21,995 bases of DNA from Methanobacteriota archaeon (GCA_014240055.1 JAAZXP010000014.1:1-21995); one strand, 5' to 3'. Positions 1-7,387 are shown, numbered from the stretch's first letter. Program-made: numbers and translations. Notes: a model not told the origin generated them from the sequence alone.

Positions 1-1
1 T

Positions 2-2026
2 GACGGTAGTGCGTCTGAACCAAGTGAAAGTGACAAATATAATTACTATTATGGATATGGATACATTGATGGATACGAAATCGTTGACATCAATCAACCT
101 GACGCCGTAATTACGGAGATATCAGTTACACCTGAAGAACCTGTTGAAGGTGATACTGTAACCATCTCTATCGAAATTGAAAATCAGGGAACGATGGACA
201 TTGATAGTTCCTCAATAAAAATCATGTCAAATGATGAAGAACTAGAAGATGAATCCTTAGGTTCTATTAGTGTTGATTCTGATATGACATGGACTTACGA
301 TTGGATTCCTGATGAAGGTGATTATACCATAAATGTTGAAGTTTATGATGTCAATCCCTCTGAAAATAATTTAGATAATAACATAATCGAAGAACAACTA
401 TCTGTTAGTGAGGCTCCAGCAGAAGGCGTGGATCTAGCAATTATTGAAGTTTGGACTGATGATACTGATCCGACACATAATGAATACATTAACATATATG
501 CTAAAATCAAAAATCAAGGTACTGAAACTGCAACTAGTTTTGAACTTAGATGGTATGATGATAATAGTAAATTTACTACTCTTGAAGGGACAGAAATAGA
601 AGTTGAAGAAGAAATAACTATCAGTAGTGAATGGAGTGCAAAAGAGGGCGAAAGTGACTTACTGGCCAGATTAGTAAGTATAGAACCTGAAGATCAAAAT
701 AGTAACAACGATGAACGATCTTTCACTATAGATGTTAGCCCCCCACCTGATGAACCCGATTTCTCACCTGCGAATATTGAATTTGAGGGAACCTTAGAAG
801 AAGGGCAAGAGGTCAATATAAATTACGAAATATTCAACCTTGGAAAGACTAGTGGAAGTGTTGATTATGAGGTAATGATTGATGGTGATACTGTAGAGAG
901 TGGAACTGAACAAATAGATTCAGAATCATCCGAGGTGAAAAATTACATTTGGAATGCTGAAAAGGGAACACATACTGTAAAAATTAAATTAGATAATTCT
1001 GATCCGGTAGAAACTACTGAAGACAATAATGAAGTGACGAAAGAAGTAGAAATTCAAGAACCAAGTGAAGATTTTGAATTAAAAAGTATATCATGGAATG
1101 ACCCTTTATTCGTTGGTGAAGAAACAATAATTACAGTAACCATAGGAAATAATGGTGGAAAAGATGGTGATGCATTAATTTCGACGTACGCTGGTGAAGA
1201 TGTTTATACCATAAATGTTGAAGTAATATCTAAACAAGAAAATACCATTTCATTTACATGGACACCTTATGAATCTGGAAGTATAAAAATTACTTCTGAA
1301 ATAGAAGGTGTTGAAGAAACAATAAGCAAATATGCCTATGTTCAGGAACCTGAAGATGAAAAGAATACTGAAGAGGGAAAGCCAGGTGTGTTGCTTTATG
1401 AAATGACTGGAAATATTGACAAAATTAATCCTGAGAATGACCCGTTAGGTGAGAATTCATTTTATCAAGGTGAAGTTGGAGATATAGCTGTATTCAATGG
1501 TTCTGAATCTTTTGGTAGGGATGGAAACACCGTTGAGGCATTTTCTTGGACTTTAGAAAAGAATGGTATGATAATAAAAGAAACAGGAAAAATGACCTCT
1601 GTACTACCAGTTCAAGAGTGGCCCTATACTCAATTAGATTTATTCTCCCATGAATTTACTGAAGGAGGTAGTTATGAATTAACATTATCTGTTTGGGATA
1701 ATGATGATAAACAGGCCAACTGGACAGTGCTAATCATTATTGCAGGTAAAGAAACTATTGTAGTAGAATCAAATGAAGAAAGTAGCAATTTACCCCTTTA
1801 TGGTGGTGGAGCTGCTGTAGTTCTTGGGTTACTAGGCGTTGTTGGACTAAGATACTTTAGAAGTGAAGAGGAAGATGATTGGGGAAGTTGGGAAGAAACA
1901 GCTACTTTAGGACCTGTAAATCTTTCATGTCCTAATTGTTCTGGTATAATAACAATAACAACAGATCAAAGACCAATTCGTGTCGGATGTCCTATGTGTC
2001 AAGCTCAGTTTGATATTAGAGAATAA
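2..2026 (+). CDS. Membrane-anchored CARDB/PKD surface protein with cytoplasmic zinc ribbon (5' partial)
   Basis: The frame is open from base 2 with no stop, so the gene begins before the window; the first internal ATG (194) lies in the middle of a CARDB repeat and is not the start. The visible 674 residues begin with a Tyr/Gly-rich stretch. They continue with four roughly 100-residue beta-rich repeats of the CARDB type, recognisable by recurring NQG/NLG/NNG turns and DxNxxxNN endings. Next comes a PKD-like domain (about nt 1460-1745), one transmembrane helix (about nt 1792-1860), a short acidic Trp-containing linker, and a C-terminal CPNC...CPMC zinc ribbon (Cys codons at 1928, 1937, 1988 and 1997). 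CARDB and PKD repeats are adhesion or surface modules, so the N-terminal bulk should be extracellular and the zinc ribbon cytoplasmic. It converges on pyrD with a 1-bp gap. The ligand is unknown; the architecture is confident. Confidence 0.88.
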   Translation, partial: DGSASEPSESDKYNYYYGYGYIDGYEIVDINQPDAVITEISVTPEEPVEGDTVTISIEIENQGTMDIDSSSIKIMSNDEELEDESLGSISVDSDMTWTYDWIPDEGDYTINVEVYDVNPSENNLDNNIIEEQLSVSEAPAEGVDLAIIEVWTDDTDPTHNEYINIYAKIKNQGTETATSFELRWYDDNSKFTTLEGTEIEVEEEITISSEWSAKEGESDLLARLVSIEPEDQNSNNDERSFTIDVSPPPDEPDFSPANIEFEGTLEEGQEVNINYEIFNLGKTSGSVDYEVMIDGDTVESGTEQIDSESSEVKNYIWNAEKGTHTVKIKLDNSDPVETTEDNNEVTKEVEIQEPSEDFELKSISWNDPLFVGEETIITVTIGNNGGKDGDALISTYAGEDVYTINVEVISKQENTISFTWTPYESGSIKITSEIEGVEETISKYAYVQEPEDEKNTEEGKPGVLLYEMTGNIDKINPENDPLGENSFYQGEVGDIAVFNGSESFGRDGNTVEAFSWTLEKNGMIIKETGKMTSVLPVQEWPYTQLDLFSHEFTEGGSYELTLSVWDNDDKQANWTVLIIIAGKETIVVESNEESSNLPLYGGGAAVVLGLLGVVGLRYFRSEEEDDWGSWEETATLGPVNLSCPNCSGIITITTDQRPIRVGCPMCQAQFDIRE

Positions 2027-2027
2027 A

Positions 2028-3143
2028 CTAAGCTTCTATTCCAACTGCATCACTTATTGACTCAAGGCCTTCACTTTCAACACGCTTTTTCAAACCCTTA
2101 ACTATGCTTTTTGCTATTCCTGGACCCTCAAAAACCAAACCGGTGTAGAGCTGAACAATGGAAGCTCCAGCAGTAATCTTATTCCACGCATCTTCAGCAG
2201 TAAATATCCCACCAACTCCAACTATTGGGATTTTTCCATTCGTTAGTCTGAATATCTTGCGTATTATTTCAGTACTTTTGTCTTTGAGTGGAGCACCACT
2301 AAGGCCTCCCGCTTCCTTGTAAATCTTTTCGGAGGATGTATGCTTTGATTCAGGCCTATCAACTGTTGTGTTAGTTGCCACTATTCCTGAAATCTTATAT
2401 TTTTTTACTAATTTTACTATGTCTTCTAAGAAGCCATCTTCCAATTCAGGAGCTATTTTGACTAAAAGGGGCTTTTCGATATTGTCTTCCCGTTCAGAAC
2501 ACTCTTTGTTTATTTCACAAGATTTCTTTATTACTGCTTCTAAATTCTTAGATTCTTGGAGATCTCTAAGTCCCGGCGTATTTGGTGAACTCACATTTAT
2601 TACAAAAAAGTCAGCATGCTTCCATAATATCTTAATTGAACCTGAGTAATCTAAAGGTGCATCTTCCAATGAAGTTATTTTTGATTTCCCCAAATTTATT
2701 CCTACTGGAGAATCGGGCCAAAGACCTCTATCCTTCCAATCCTTCAAACGATTATGAAGTGCATGAGCTCCAATATTATTGAATCCCATTCTATTGATTA
2801 ATGCCTTATCTTTACTTATTCTAAACATTCTAGGCTTTGGATTGCCTGGTTGTTCATGGAGAGTCACACCGCCAATTTCACAAAATCCATAGCCTATCGA
2901 TTGCCATGAAGGTACTGCCTCACCGTTCTTATCCATACCTGCAGCCACACCTATTGGATTTGGGAAATCAAGATTAAATAAATTCACTGGAAGATCTGGT
3001 GAACGATATAGCGTCCCGAGCATGGATAAAGAAAGTCTGGTACGAGACATGCGAGATAAGAATGATAAAACTCGTGAATGAGCTCTCTCAGAATCCTGCA
3101 AAAAAACTGCCGGCCTCAGAAGGGTTCTGTATAGAAGACTCAT
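2028..3143 (-). CDS. pyrD: Dihydroorotate dehydrogenase, class 2 (quinone)
   Basis: Oxidises dihydroorotate to orotate in pyrimidine synthesis, passing electrons through FMN to a membrane quinone. The 371 residues match the full class 2 length. The N-terminal 45 residues form the amphipathic membrane-docking helices of this class (LLYRTLLRPAVFLQDSE). The FMN barrel starts at NPIGVAAGMDKNG (62-74). The NVSSPNTPGLR motif (183-193) places the catalytic base as Ser186; class 1 enzymes have Cys there. VGVGGIF is the late phosphate-binding loop. The ATG start gives the family N-terminus. A TATA-like box (plus strand 3169-3176) lies about 30 nt upstream. The choice of class 2 implies respiratory quinones in this cell. 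Confidence 0.95.
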   Translation of the reverse strand: MSLLYRTLLRPAVFLQDSERAHSRVLSFLSRMSRTRLSLSMLGTLYRSPDLPVNLFNLDFPNPIGVAAGMDKNGEAVPSWQSIGYGFCEIGGVTLHEQPGNPKPRMFRISKDKALINRMGFNNIGAHALHNRLKDWKDRGLWPDSPVGINLGKSKITSLEDAPLDYSGSIKILWKHADFFVINVSSPNTPGLRDLQESKNLEAVIKKSCEINKECSEREDNIEKPLLVKIAPELEDGFLEDIVKLVKKYKISGIVATNTTVDRPESKHTSSEKIYKEAGGLSGAPLKDKSTEIIRKIFRLTNGKIPIVGVGGIFTAEDAWNKITAGASIVQLYTGLVFEGPGIAKSIVKGLKKRVESEGLESISDAVGIEA

Positions 3144-3187
3144 CTAAAAAACAAGTCGATAACTGGTTAGATATAAGGTTAATGGAA

Positions 3188-3376
3188 CTATTCTTCTAAA
3201 CTCTCTTCTGATTCTATTATATTGAGAACTACACCTATAATTCCTAATAAAGATAACAAGCCACCTACAATCAGCATCCAAATTGGTGAATCTTTCCACT
3301 CGTACCAAGATAGCGAAATAATTAAACCTACTAGTAGAAAAATTGCTGATGTGACCTGCTTAAAGAGTAAAGACAC
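3188..3376 (-). CDS. Small two-helix membrane protein
   Basis: 62 residues, not recognised as a named family. Two hydrophobic segments (about 8-25 and 31-53) are separated by a short polar loop (WYEWKDS), and the protein ends in an acidic tail (ESEESLEE). It resembles small hairpin membrane proteins common beside transport or envelope genes. The start is GTG at 3376; no in-frame ATG gives a longer version. It lies 44 bp upstream of pyrD on the same strand and is divergent from the glycosyltransferase gene, with which it appears to share a promoter box. Function unknown. Confidence 0.68.
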   Translation of the reverse strand: MSLLFKQVTSAIFLLVGLIISLSWYEWKDSPIWMLIVGGLLSLLGIIGVVLNIIESEESLEE

Positions 3377-3393
3377 AAATGCCTAGTGCAGTT

Positions 3394-3410
3394 GGTCTTA
3401 AAACCAGACC
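3394..3410. promoter_or_regulatory. Symmetric TATA-like box shared by divergent genes
   Basis: The 49-bp gap between two divergent starts (3376 minus, 3426 plus) contains one AT core, CTTAAAAC, flanked by the inverted repeat GGTCT (3394-3398) and AGACC (3406-3410). The dyad centre (3402) nearly coincides with the midpoint of the gap. The core is 24-26 nt from each start codon, the spacing expected for a TATA box driving a leaderless transcript in both directions. I see no better second box. Inference from spacing and symmetry. Confidence 0.5.
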
Positions 3411-3425
3411 TCCATAAACCCTAAT

Positions 3426-4103
3426 ATGGGCATTAGCTTGACTGTAATTATTCCTACGTTAAATGAAGGTGAATCAATAGGACCTACTATTGACCAAATT
3501 CCACGTAATTTACCCTGGTTAGATGTAAAAGTTCTGATTATTGACGGAGCTTCAACGGATAACACTGCAGAAGAAGCTGAGAAACGAGGAGCTATTGTTC
3601 ACAATGAGCCACGCAAAGGTTACGGAAGAGCATACAAAACTGGATTTAGTCTAGTAGATACTGACTATGTAGCTACAATCGATGGAGACACTACATATCC
3701 TGCAGATAAGATACCCCATGTTCTAGCATTCTTAATTAATAATAATTTAGATTACGTAACATGTAATAGGTTGGATAGAATGGATCAAGATGCTATGTCT
3801 ATTACCCATAAAATTGGAAACTGGGGATTAACATTTGGAACTAATTTATTTCATGGAATTAATATCAAAGATTCACAAAGTGGTATGTGGGTATTCAAGA
3901 AAGAAGTTATTTCAAAGGTAAAATTAACAAGTGATGGAATGCCGCTATCTGAAGAATTTAAAATTGAAGCCTTCAAAAGAGGATTAAGAGCTGTAGAAAT
4001 ACCAGTACCATTTCACGCAAGAGTTGGTGAAGTAAAACTAAATACTTGGGAAGACGGAATTTGGAACTTATGGTTTTTAGTTACTAAGATGAGAGATTTT
4101 TAG
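3426..4103 (+). CDS. Family 2 glycosyltransferase (dolichol-phosphate sugar transferase-like)
   Basis: A 225-residue GT2 (GT-A fold) enzyme, likely transferring a sugar from a nucleotide donor to a polyprenyl phosphate for surface glycan or N-glycan assembly. Visible motifs are the N-terminal IIPTLNEGESI (8-18), IDGASTDNT (39-47), the metal-binding DGD (86-88), the acceptor motif DSQSGMW (149-155) and the C-terminal HARVGEVKLNTWEDG block seen in DPM1-like proteins. There is no C-terminal transmembrane domain, so this is the short, peripherally associated form. The start is ATG, consistent with the TATA-like core 26 nt upstream. Its stop overlaps the convergent surface-protein gene by 4 nt. 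The family is confident; donor and acceptor are not determined. Confidence 0.9.
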   Translation: MGISLTVIIPTLNEGESIGPTIDQIPRNLPWLDVKVLIIDGASTDNTAEEAEKRGAIVHNEPRKGYGRAYKTGFSLVDTDYVATIDGDTTYPADKIPHVLAFLINNNLDYVTCNRLDRMDQDAMSITHKIGNWGLTFGTNLFHGINIKDSQSGMWVFKKEVISKVKLTSDGMPLSEEFKIEAFKRGLRAVEIPVPFHARVGEVKLNTWEDGIWNLWFLVTKMRDF

Positions 4104-5122
4104 TTATCGCCTTGACACTTACCATTACTACCAGTTTGGCAAATATGAAACCAGGCCCAATACGTTCTACCATCTTTACTTGATGTATCCTCACCTAAGT
4201 CATTTGTAAAATCAAAAACTACGGTGTAGTCACCACTACCTTCAACGTCATAAAACTCTTCCGTATCTAAAATCAAACTCAAACTTACTTGACCTACCTG
4301 AATCTCATTAAACGTAGATTTAGTTCCAGAAGAATAAGTGTAAGTTCCAGTTCCACTATCTATATCAAAATTTATAGTTTCAACCAAACTCCCTGATTCT
4401 GCAGAACCTCCATGCTCAGAATCTTCATCCCAATAATTTTCTCCCTGATCTTCATTAAAAGGTTGATTGTATTGATAAATCTTAGCAGTCCCAGACACCC
4501 ACGGATTAACAAAACTAATATCGGCAGTATCTGATGTAAATTGTAAATTAAGATTAATACTCGAATCTTTATCGATTGGATATACTGCTTTACCATCATC
4601 AGTTACACCATCAAAGCTTACAACTTCAGCACTAAGACTATCGGCAAAACGATTAAGTGTTACTGTGTCAGTAGATTCAGAACTGCCTAACTCTGTCTTT
4701 AGTGTATATTGGCCATTACCTACAAAGAATTCTTCATAATCTACGTCAAATGAGCCTCGGCCTTCGTCATTAATCTCAAACTTACCAGAATGTTGAGCTA
4801 TTCCTTCATAACTAATCGAATAGTCCCCTTCCTTAGCAAGCATACCAAAAGTAGGCGATGTTGCCAAAATATTAGCATTAAATGTTCGATCCCCGGGATC
4901 TTTACCCTCATTGACATCTACCAATACAGATAAACTACCTGCACCAGAATAGAAACCAAAATTTGTAAATATCATCGATGATAATAAAATTAAAATAACA
5001 AAAGCAGTACCACCGGCAAACTTCATTTTAGAAGCTACGGACATACCTGATAAAAAATTGGAATCATCATCGTAATCCTCTTCCCACTCTTCATCATCCC
5101 ATTCATCATCGGCTGACTGCAC
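4100..5122 (-). CDS. Type II membrane-anchored beta-rich surface protein
   Basis: 340 residues of no named family that I recognise. The first 25 residues are strikingly acidic and Trp-bearing (DDEWDDEEWEEDYDDD at 6-20), followed by one transmembrane helix (about 35-58) with no signal-peptidase site apparent. The remaining roughly 280 residues are Gly/Ser/Asp/Thr-rich with alternating beta-strand patterns, probably extracytoplasmic immunoglobulin-like domains. Two Cys near the C terminus (328 and 336) could form a disulfide. The start is GTG; the overlapping ATG is out of frame. A TATA-like CTTAAAG (plus strand 5147-5153) sits about 28 nt upstream. The acidic N-terminus resembles those of other proteins here (see findings). 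Probably an envelope component. Confidence 0.78.
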   Translation of the reverse strand: MQSADDEWDDEEWEEDYDDDSNFLSGMSVASKMKFAGGTAFVILILLSSMIFTNFGFYSGAGSLSVLVDVNEGKDPGDRTFNANILATSPTFGMLAKEGDYSISYEGIAQHSGKFEINDEGRGSFDVDYEEFFVGNGQYTLKTELGSSESTDTVTLNRFADSLSAEVVSFDGVTDDGKAVYPIDKDSSINLNLQFTSDTADISFVNPWVSGTAKIYQYNQPFNEDQGENYWDEDSEHGGSAESGSLVETINFDIDSGTGTYTYSSGTKSTFNEIQVGQVSLSLILDTEEFYDVEGSGDYTVVFDFTNDLGEDTSSKDGRTYWAWFHICQTGSNGKCQGDN

Positions 5123-5173
5123 ATCAATACATTCTGTATGTTAGTTCTTAAAGCCTTTCCACATTAAAAGAAA

Positions 5174-6463
5174 CTAGTGTGTGATTTCAGGAACTTGGTC
5201 ATGTTTACCAATAATATGACTCAAAAAGTCATGTTTCAAGGCTCCTTTTGCAATAAGTGCTAAGACCTTATTTTTAATCTTAGAAGCTGGCATTGAGCCT
5301 ACAAACATATGTGTAAAAAATTCTTTTGTTTCCTCATCCAAGGCTGCGTATTTGATTAAACTATTAGGCATAACCATTAGTAAATGCCAACCAACTTTCA
5401 ACCATTCTAAATCATCCCCCCATTTATCATTCCAACTATTATGATACAACATCATAGACTGTTTATCAAAATTACCTTCTTTGAATAAAACATCTAATGA
5501 ATCTGCAGCAATACGACCGGAATCTAATGCGTAATACAAACCCTCACCAGATAATGGTGAGACAAAACCTCCTGCATCACCAATAACTAGCATTCGATCC
5601 CCTACTGTACACTTCATACCCATACCTACAGGAATATTAGAACCCGAAATCATTTTCCTATTAACTTCTATATCCTTAGGAAACCATCCTTGCTCTTTCA
5701 ATGTGTCAACATAATCAAGTAAATATTGACGTTCATCCCAATCGGGATTATCTTTCTTAAGCTTCTTAATAATAGAACGAGGACACCCTATTCCAACGTT
5801 AAGAACTGTATCTTTAGAAAAGGACCAACCGTAGCCATCTAAATTTTGATATTTTATGTGAGCCATGGAAACTCTGTCTTTACCATATACTCGATCCATG
5901 TATTCTCTACCTACTTCAACTTCAAAATAGAGTGCTGTTGCAATATCTTCATCTCTCCACTTCATAGGCATATTCTCTATTTCTCTAATTCTACGAGAAA
6001 CCATGTCAAAAGAACCTCCTGCACCAATAATAACATCACTTGTTAATTCATCACCATTTCTCAATTTAGTTACAACATTATCATCATTTACTTCAAAACT
6101 CTTTACCGCTATACCCTCAATTAAGGTAGCTCCTTCAGCTACGGCATATTCTACTAGTGTATTATCGAATTTTAAGCGGCGAATATTGTAAAAAAAAGGT
6201 TTTTCACTAACGTAATCTACTGGAGTAAATTCAGGACCATATACAATTCCACGAAGACATTTAGATTCAAGAAAATCATCCCAATTGGAAATTATATGAT
6301 CAAATTCTTCTATGTGGACACATAAACCACCGCCACAGGCTTTTTCGCGAGGAAATTTTGCCCTATCCACTAATGCTACTTTCTTACCTTGCTTAGCTAA
6401 ATAATAAGCTGCAGTTGCTCCAGCTGGACCCGCGCCCTCAACTAAAACATCATAATGGCTCAA
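5174..6463 (-). CDS. Geranylgeranyl reductase family FAD oxidoreductase
   Basis: A flavoprotein of the archaeal GGR family, whose members saturate geranylgeranyl chains of ether lipids or reduce related isoprenoids. Of 429 residues, the N-terminal Rossmann motif is GAGPAG (10-15). KACGGGLC (41-48) holds the conserved Cys of the family's active region (Cys43), and the second FAD motif is GDAGGFVSPLSGEG (295-308). The start is TTG at 6463, in the tetranucleotide TTGA, where TGA is the stop of eS17; this gives the canonical short N-terminus just before the Rossmann strand. It is co-oriented and overlapping with eS17, so probably translationally coupled. Digeranylgeranylglycerophospholipid reductase is the likeliest role; another isoprenoid substrate is possible. 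Confidence 0.9.
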   Translation of the reverse strand: MSHYDVLVEGAGPAGATAAYYLAKQGKKVALVDRAKFPREKACGGGLCVHIEEFDHIISNWDDFLESKCLRGIVYGPEFTPVDYVSEKPFFYNIRRLKFDNTLVEYAVAEGATLIEGIAVKSFEVNDDNVVTKLRNGDELTSDVIIGAGGSFDMVSRRIREIENMPMKWRDEDIATALYFEVEVGREYMDRVYGKDRVSMAHIKYQNLDGYGWSFSKDTVLNVGIGCPRSIIKKLKKDNPDWDERQYLLDYVDTLKEQGWFPKDIEVNRKMISGSNIPVGMGMKCTVGDRMLVIGDAGGFVSPLSGEGLYYALDSGRIAADSLDVLFKEGNFDKQSMMLYHNSWNDKWGDDLEWLKVGWHLLMVMPNSLIKYAALDEETKEFFTHMFVGSMPASKIKNKVLALIAKGALKHDFLSHIIGKHDQVPEITH

Positions 6464-6651
6464 TTCTGTTCCTGTTTCCGGTAACGAGTTACATAACCTG
6501 TAATTCTATTTCGCATAGTTAAACTTTCAACATCTGTCAATTCCCCTACAACCAATTTATTGTGGTCAAAATCCTCAGTAAACCTGTCTGGATAATTCCT
6601 AACTAATTCTATGGCTACGCGTTTGATGTATGTTGGCCTTACTCTACCCAT
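6460..6651 (-). CDS. rps17e: Small-subunit ribosomal protein eS17
   Basis: A 63-residue protein matching the whole archaeal/eukaryotic eS17 core. GRVRPTYIKRVA begins the N-terminal helix, YPDRFTEDFDHNK follows, and LTDVESLTMRNRITGYVTR is the classic C-terminal signature. It belongs to the 30S subunit and has no bacterial counterpart, so it marks the window as archaeal. It is the first gene of a two-gene minus-strand unit, overlapping the GGR start by 4 nt. Its promoter lies in the divergent gap with the PRC-barrel gene. Length is normal for archaea. Confidence 0.96.
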   Translation of the reverse strand: MGRVRPTYIKRVAIELVRNYPDRFTEDFDHNKLVVGELTDVESLTMRNRITGYVTRYRKQEQN

Positions 6652-6674
6652 GCATCCGCTTCACTTTTGGCCTC

Positions 6675-6683
6675 TATTTATAG
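6675..6683 (-). promoter_or_regulatory. TATA-like box for eS17-GGR unit
   Basis: On the minus strand the sequence reads CTATAAATA, close to the archaeal TATA consensus, centred about 28 nt upstream of the eS17 ATG (6651). The spacing leaves at most a few nucleotides of leader. Confidence 0.55.
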
Positions 6684-6711
6684 TCTATTATCATTTATTA
6701 CAAATAATAGA
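6684..6711. repeat. 8-bp inverted repeat in divergent promoter region
   Basis: TCTATTAT (6684-6691) is repeated inverted as ATAATAGA (6704-6711) across a 12-nt spacer. It lies between the two divergent TATA-like boxes of eS17 and the PRC-barrel gene. It could be an operator for a dimeric regulator, but both arms are almost purely AT and chance is not excluded. Confidence 0.3.
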
Positions 6712-6721
6712 GGGATAGCAA

Positions 6722-6731
6722 ATAATTATAT
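6722..6731 (+). promoter_or_regulatory. TATA-like box for PRC-barrel gene
   Basis: ATAATTATAT is centred about 25 nt upstream of the GTG at 6751, the distance expected if transcription starts at the start codon. No Shine-Dalgarno-like motif precedes the GTG. Confidence 0.5.
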
Positions 6732-6750
6732 GGAGACCCGATAACCAACT

Positions 6751-7056
6751 GTGCTTAATGAAGCTTCAAGACTAGCTGGATTGACGGTTTACACTAGAAA
6801 TGGTCAACGCTTAGGCGTTGTACATGATGTGCTACTCGATACTACACAACGTGTAATTTCTGCATTATTAATTACAGGAACAACACCAAGACTTGTTAAA
6901 GATAGTGAAAATATAATTATACCGTATAGATGGGTTCAGGACTTAGATGACGTGATTATTTTAAGATACTTTCCAGATAAAATAGAATTATCAAATGATG
7001 AAAATACAGAATTCAAATTCGACGATGACGATGATGAATTTTATGAAGAAAACTAG
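6751..7056 (+). CDS. PRC-barrel domain protein
   Basis: 101 residues. Residues 1-75 form a single PRC-barrel domain: SRLAGLTVYTRNGQRLGVV is the typical opening, with the L-G-x-V turn followed by hydrophobic strands (VISALLITG, IIIPYRWVQDL). The tail is strongly acidic (DDDDDEFYEEN). In archaea short PRC-barrel proteins are widespread; members are implicated in RNA metabolism and, for the CdpB group, in cell division, so a precise role cannot be fixed. The GTG start is supported by the TATA-like box and by giving the usual N-terminus. It is divergent from eS17 and monocistronic, ending before the tRNA gene. Confidence 0.85.
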   Translation: MLNEASRLAGLTVYTRNGQRLGVVHDVLLDTTQRVISALLITGTTPRLVKDSENIIIPYRWVQDLDDVIILRYFPDKIELSNDENTEFKFDDDDDEFYEEN

Positions 7057-7075
7057 AACCACAAAAATACCAACA

Positions 7076-7082
7076 TTTTTTT
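7076..7082 (+). terminator. T-tract, probable terminator of PRC-barrel gene
   Basis: Seven consecutive T, 20 nt past the PRC-barrel stop. Euryarchaeal RNA polymerase terminates at T-tracts without a hairpin. The same AT stretch lies about 29-35 nt upstream of the tRNA and may double as its TATA element. Confidence 0.4.
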
Positions 7083-7110
7083 ATGCACCGAACCAAGCTG
7101 AATAATGTTC

Positions 7111-7186
7111 AGCCCCGTAGTGTAGCGGTCCATCATTTGAGACTCTGGATCTTGAGACCCAGGTTCGAATCCTGGCGGGGCTACCA
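7111..7186 (+). tRNA. tRNA-Gln (CUG anticodon)
   Basis: A complete cloverleaf. The acceptor stem pairs AGCCCCG (7111-7117) with CGGGGCT (7176-7182), the discriminator is A7183 and CCA (7184-7186) is encoded. The T arm is CCAGG-TTCGAAT-CCTGG. The anticodon loop CTCTGGA (7143-7149) gives anticodon CTG (7145-7147), reading CAG. The anticodon stem has two G-U pairs at its outer end. No intron is present. In most archaea this tRNA is first charged with Glu and then amidated by GatDE. Confidence 0.95.
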
Positions 7187-7213
7187 CTAATTAGTCCCAA
7201 CCAATAAGCTATT

Positions 7214-7387
7214 GTGAACTGGTGGACGGTTATTTTCGGAATCATGCTCATCATAGCATTAGTGAGCGGATGGCTTGTGTGGGTTTCACGTTTCGTATGG
7301 CAAAATCAAAAATTAGCACTTAGATATGCTGCAATAGGTGGGGCTGCAACTTTAGCAGTAATGATTATAGGGATGGAGAAATTATGA
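7214..7387 (+). CDS. 57-aa two-helix membrane protein
   Basis: A small ORF between the tRNA and the PqqD-like gene. GTG at 7214 opens 57 residues starting MNWWTVIFGIMLIIAL, ending TLAVMIIGMEKL and stopping at 7387. There are two hydrophobic segments (about 4-25 and 39-53) with a basic loop (VSRFVWQNQK) between, giving an N-out/C-out hairpin by the positive-inside rule. Support for being real: clear membrane-hairpin composition, an ATGA overlap with the next gene (7384-7387), and a GGAG motif inside its end serving that gene. A weak TATA-like CTAATTAG lies about 24 nt upstream, abutting the tRNA. No family recognised. Confidence 0.68.
   Translation: MNWWTVIFGIMLIIALVSGWLVWVSRFVWQNQKLALRYAAIGGAATLAVMIIGMEKL

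Noticed and set aside
194..196. ATG 194 as start of the CARDB protein
   Set aside because: The same frame is open back to base 2 and encodes the beginning of the first CARDB repeat, so the gene is cut by the window edge.
2368..2649. Plus-strand ORF inside pyrD
   Set aside because: Antisense shadow of a well-conserved enzyme; no independent signal.
2999..3199. Plus-strand ORF across the pyrD start
   Set aside because: Antisense to pyrD and the end of the small membrane gene, with no recognisable protein features.
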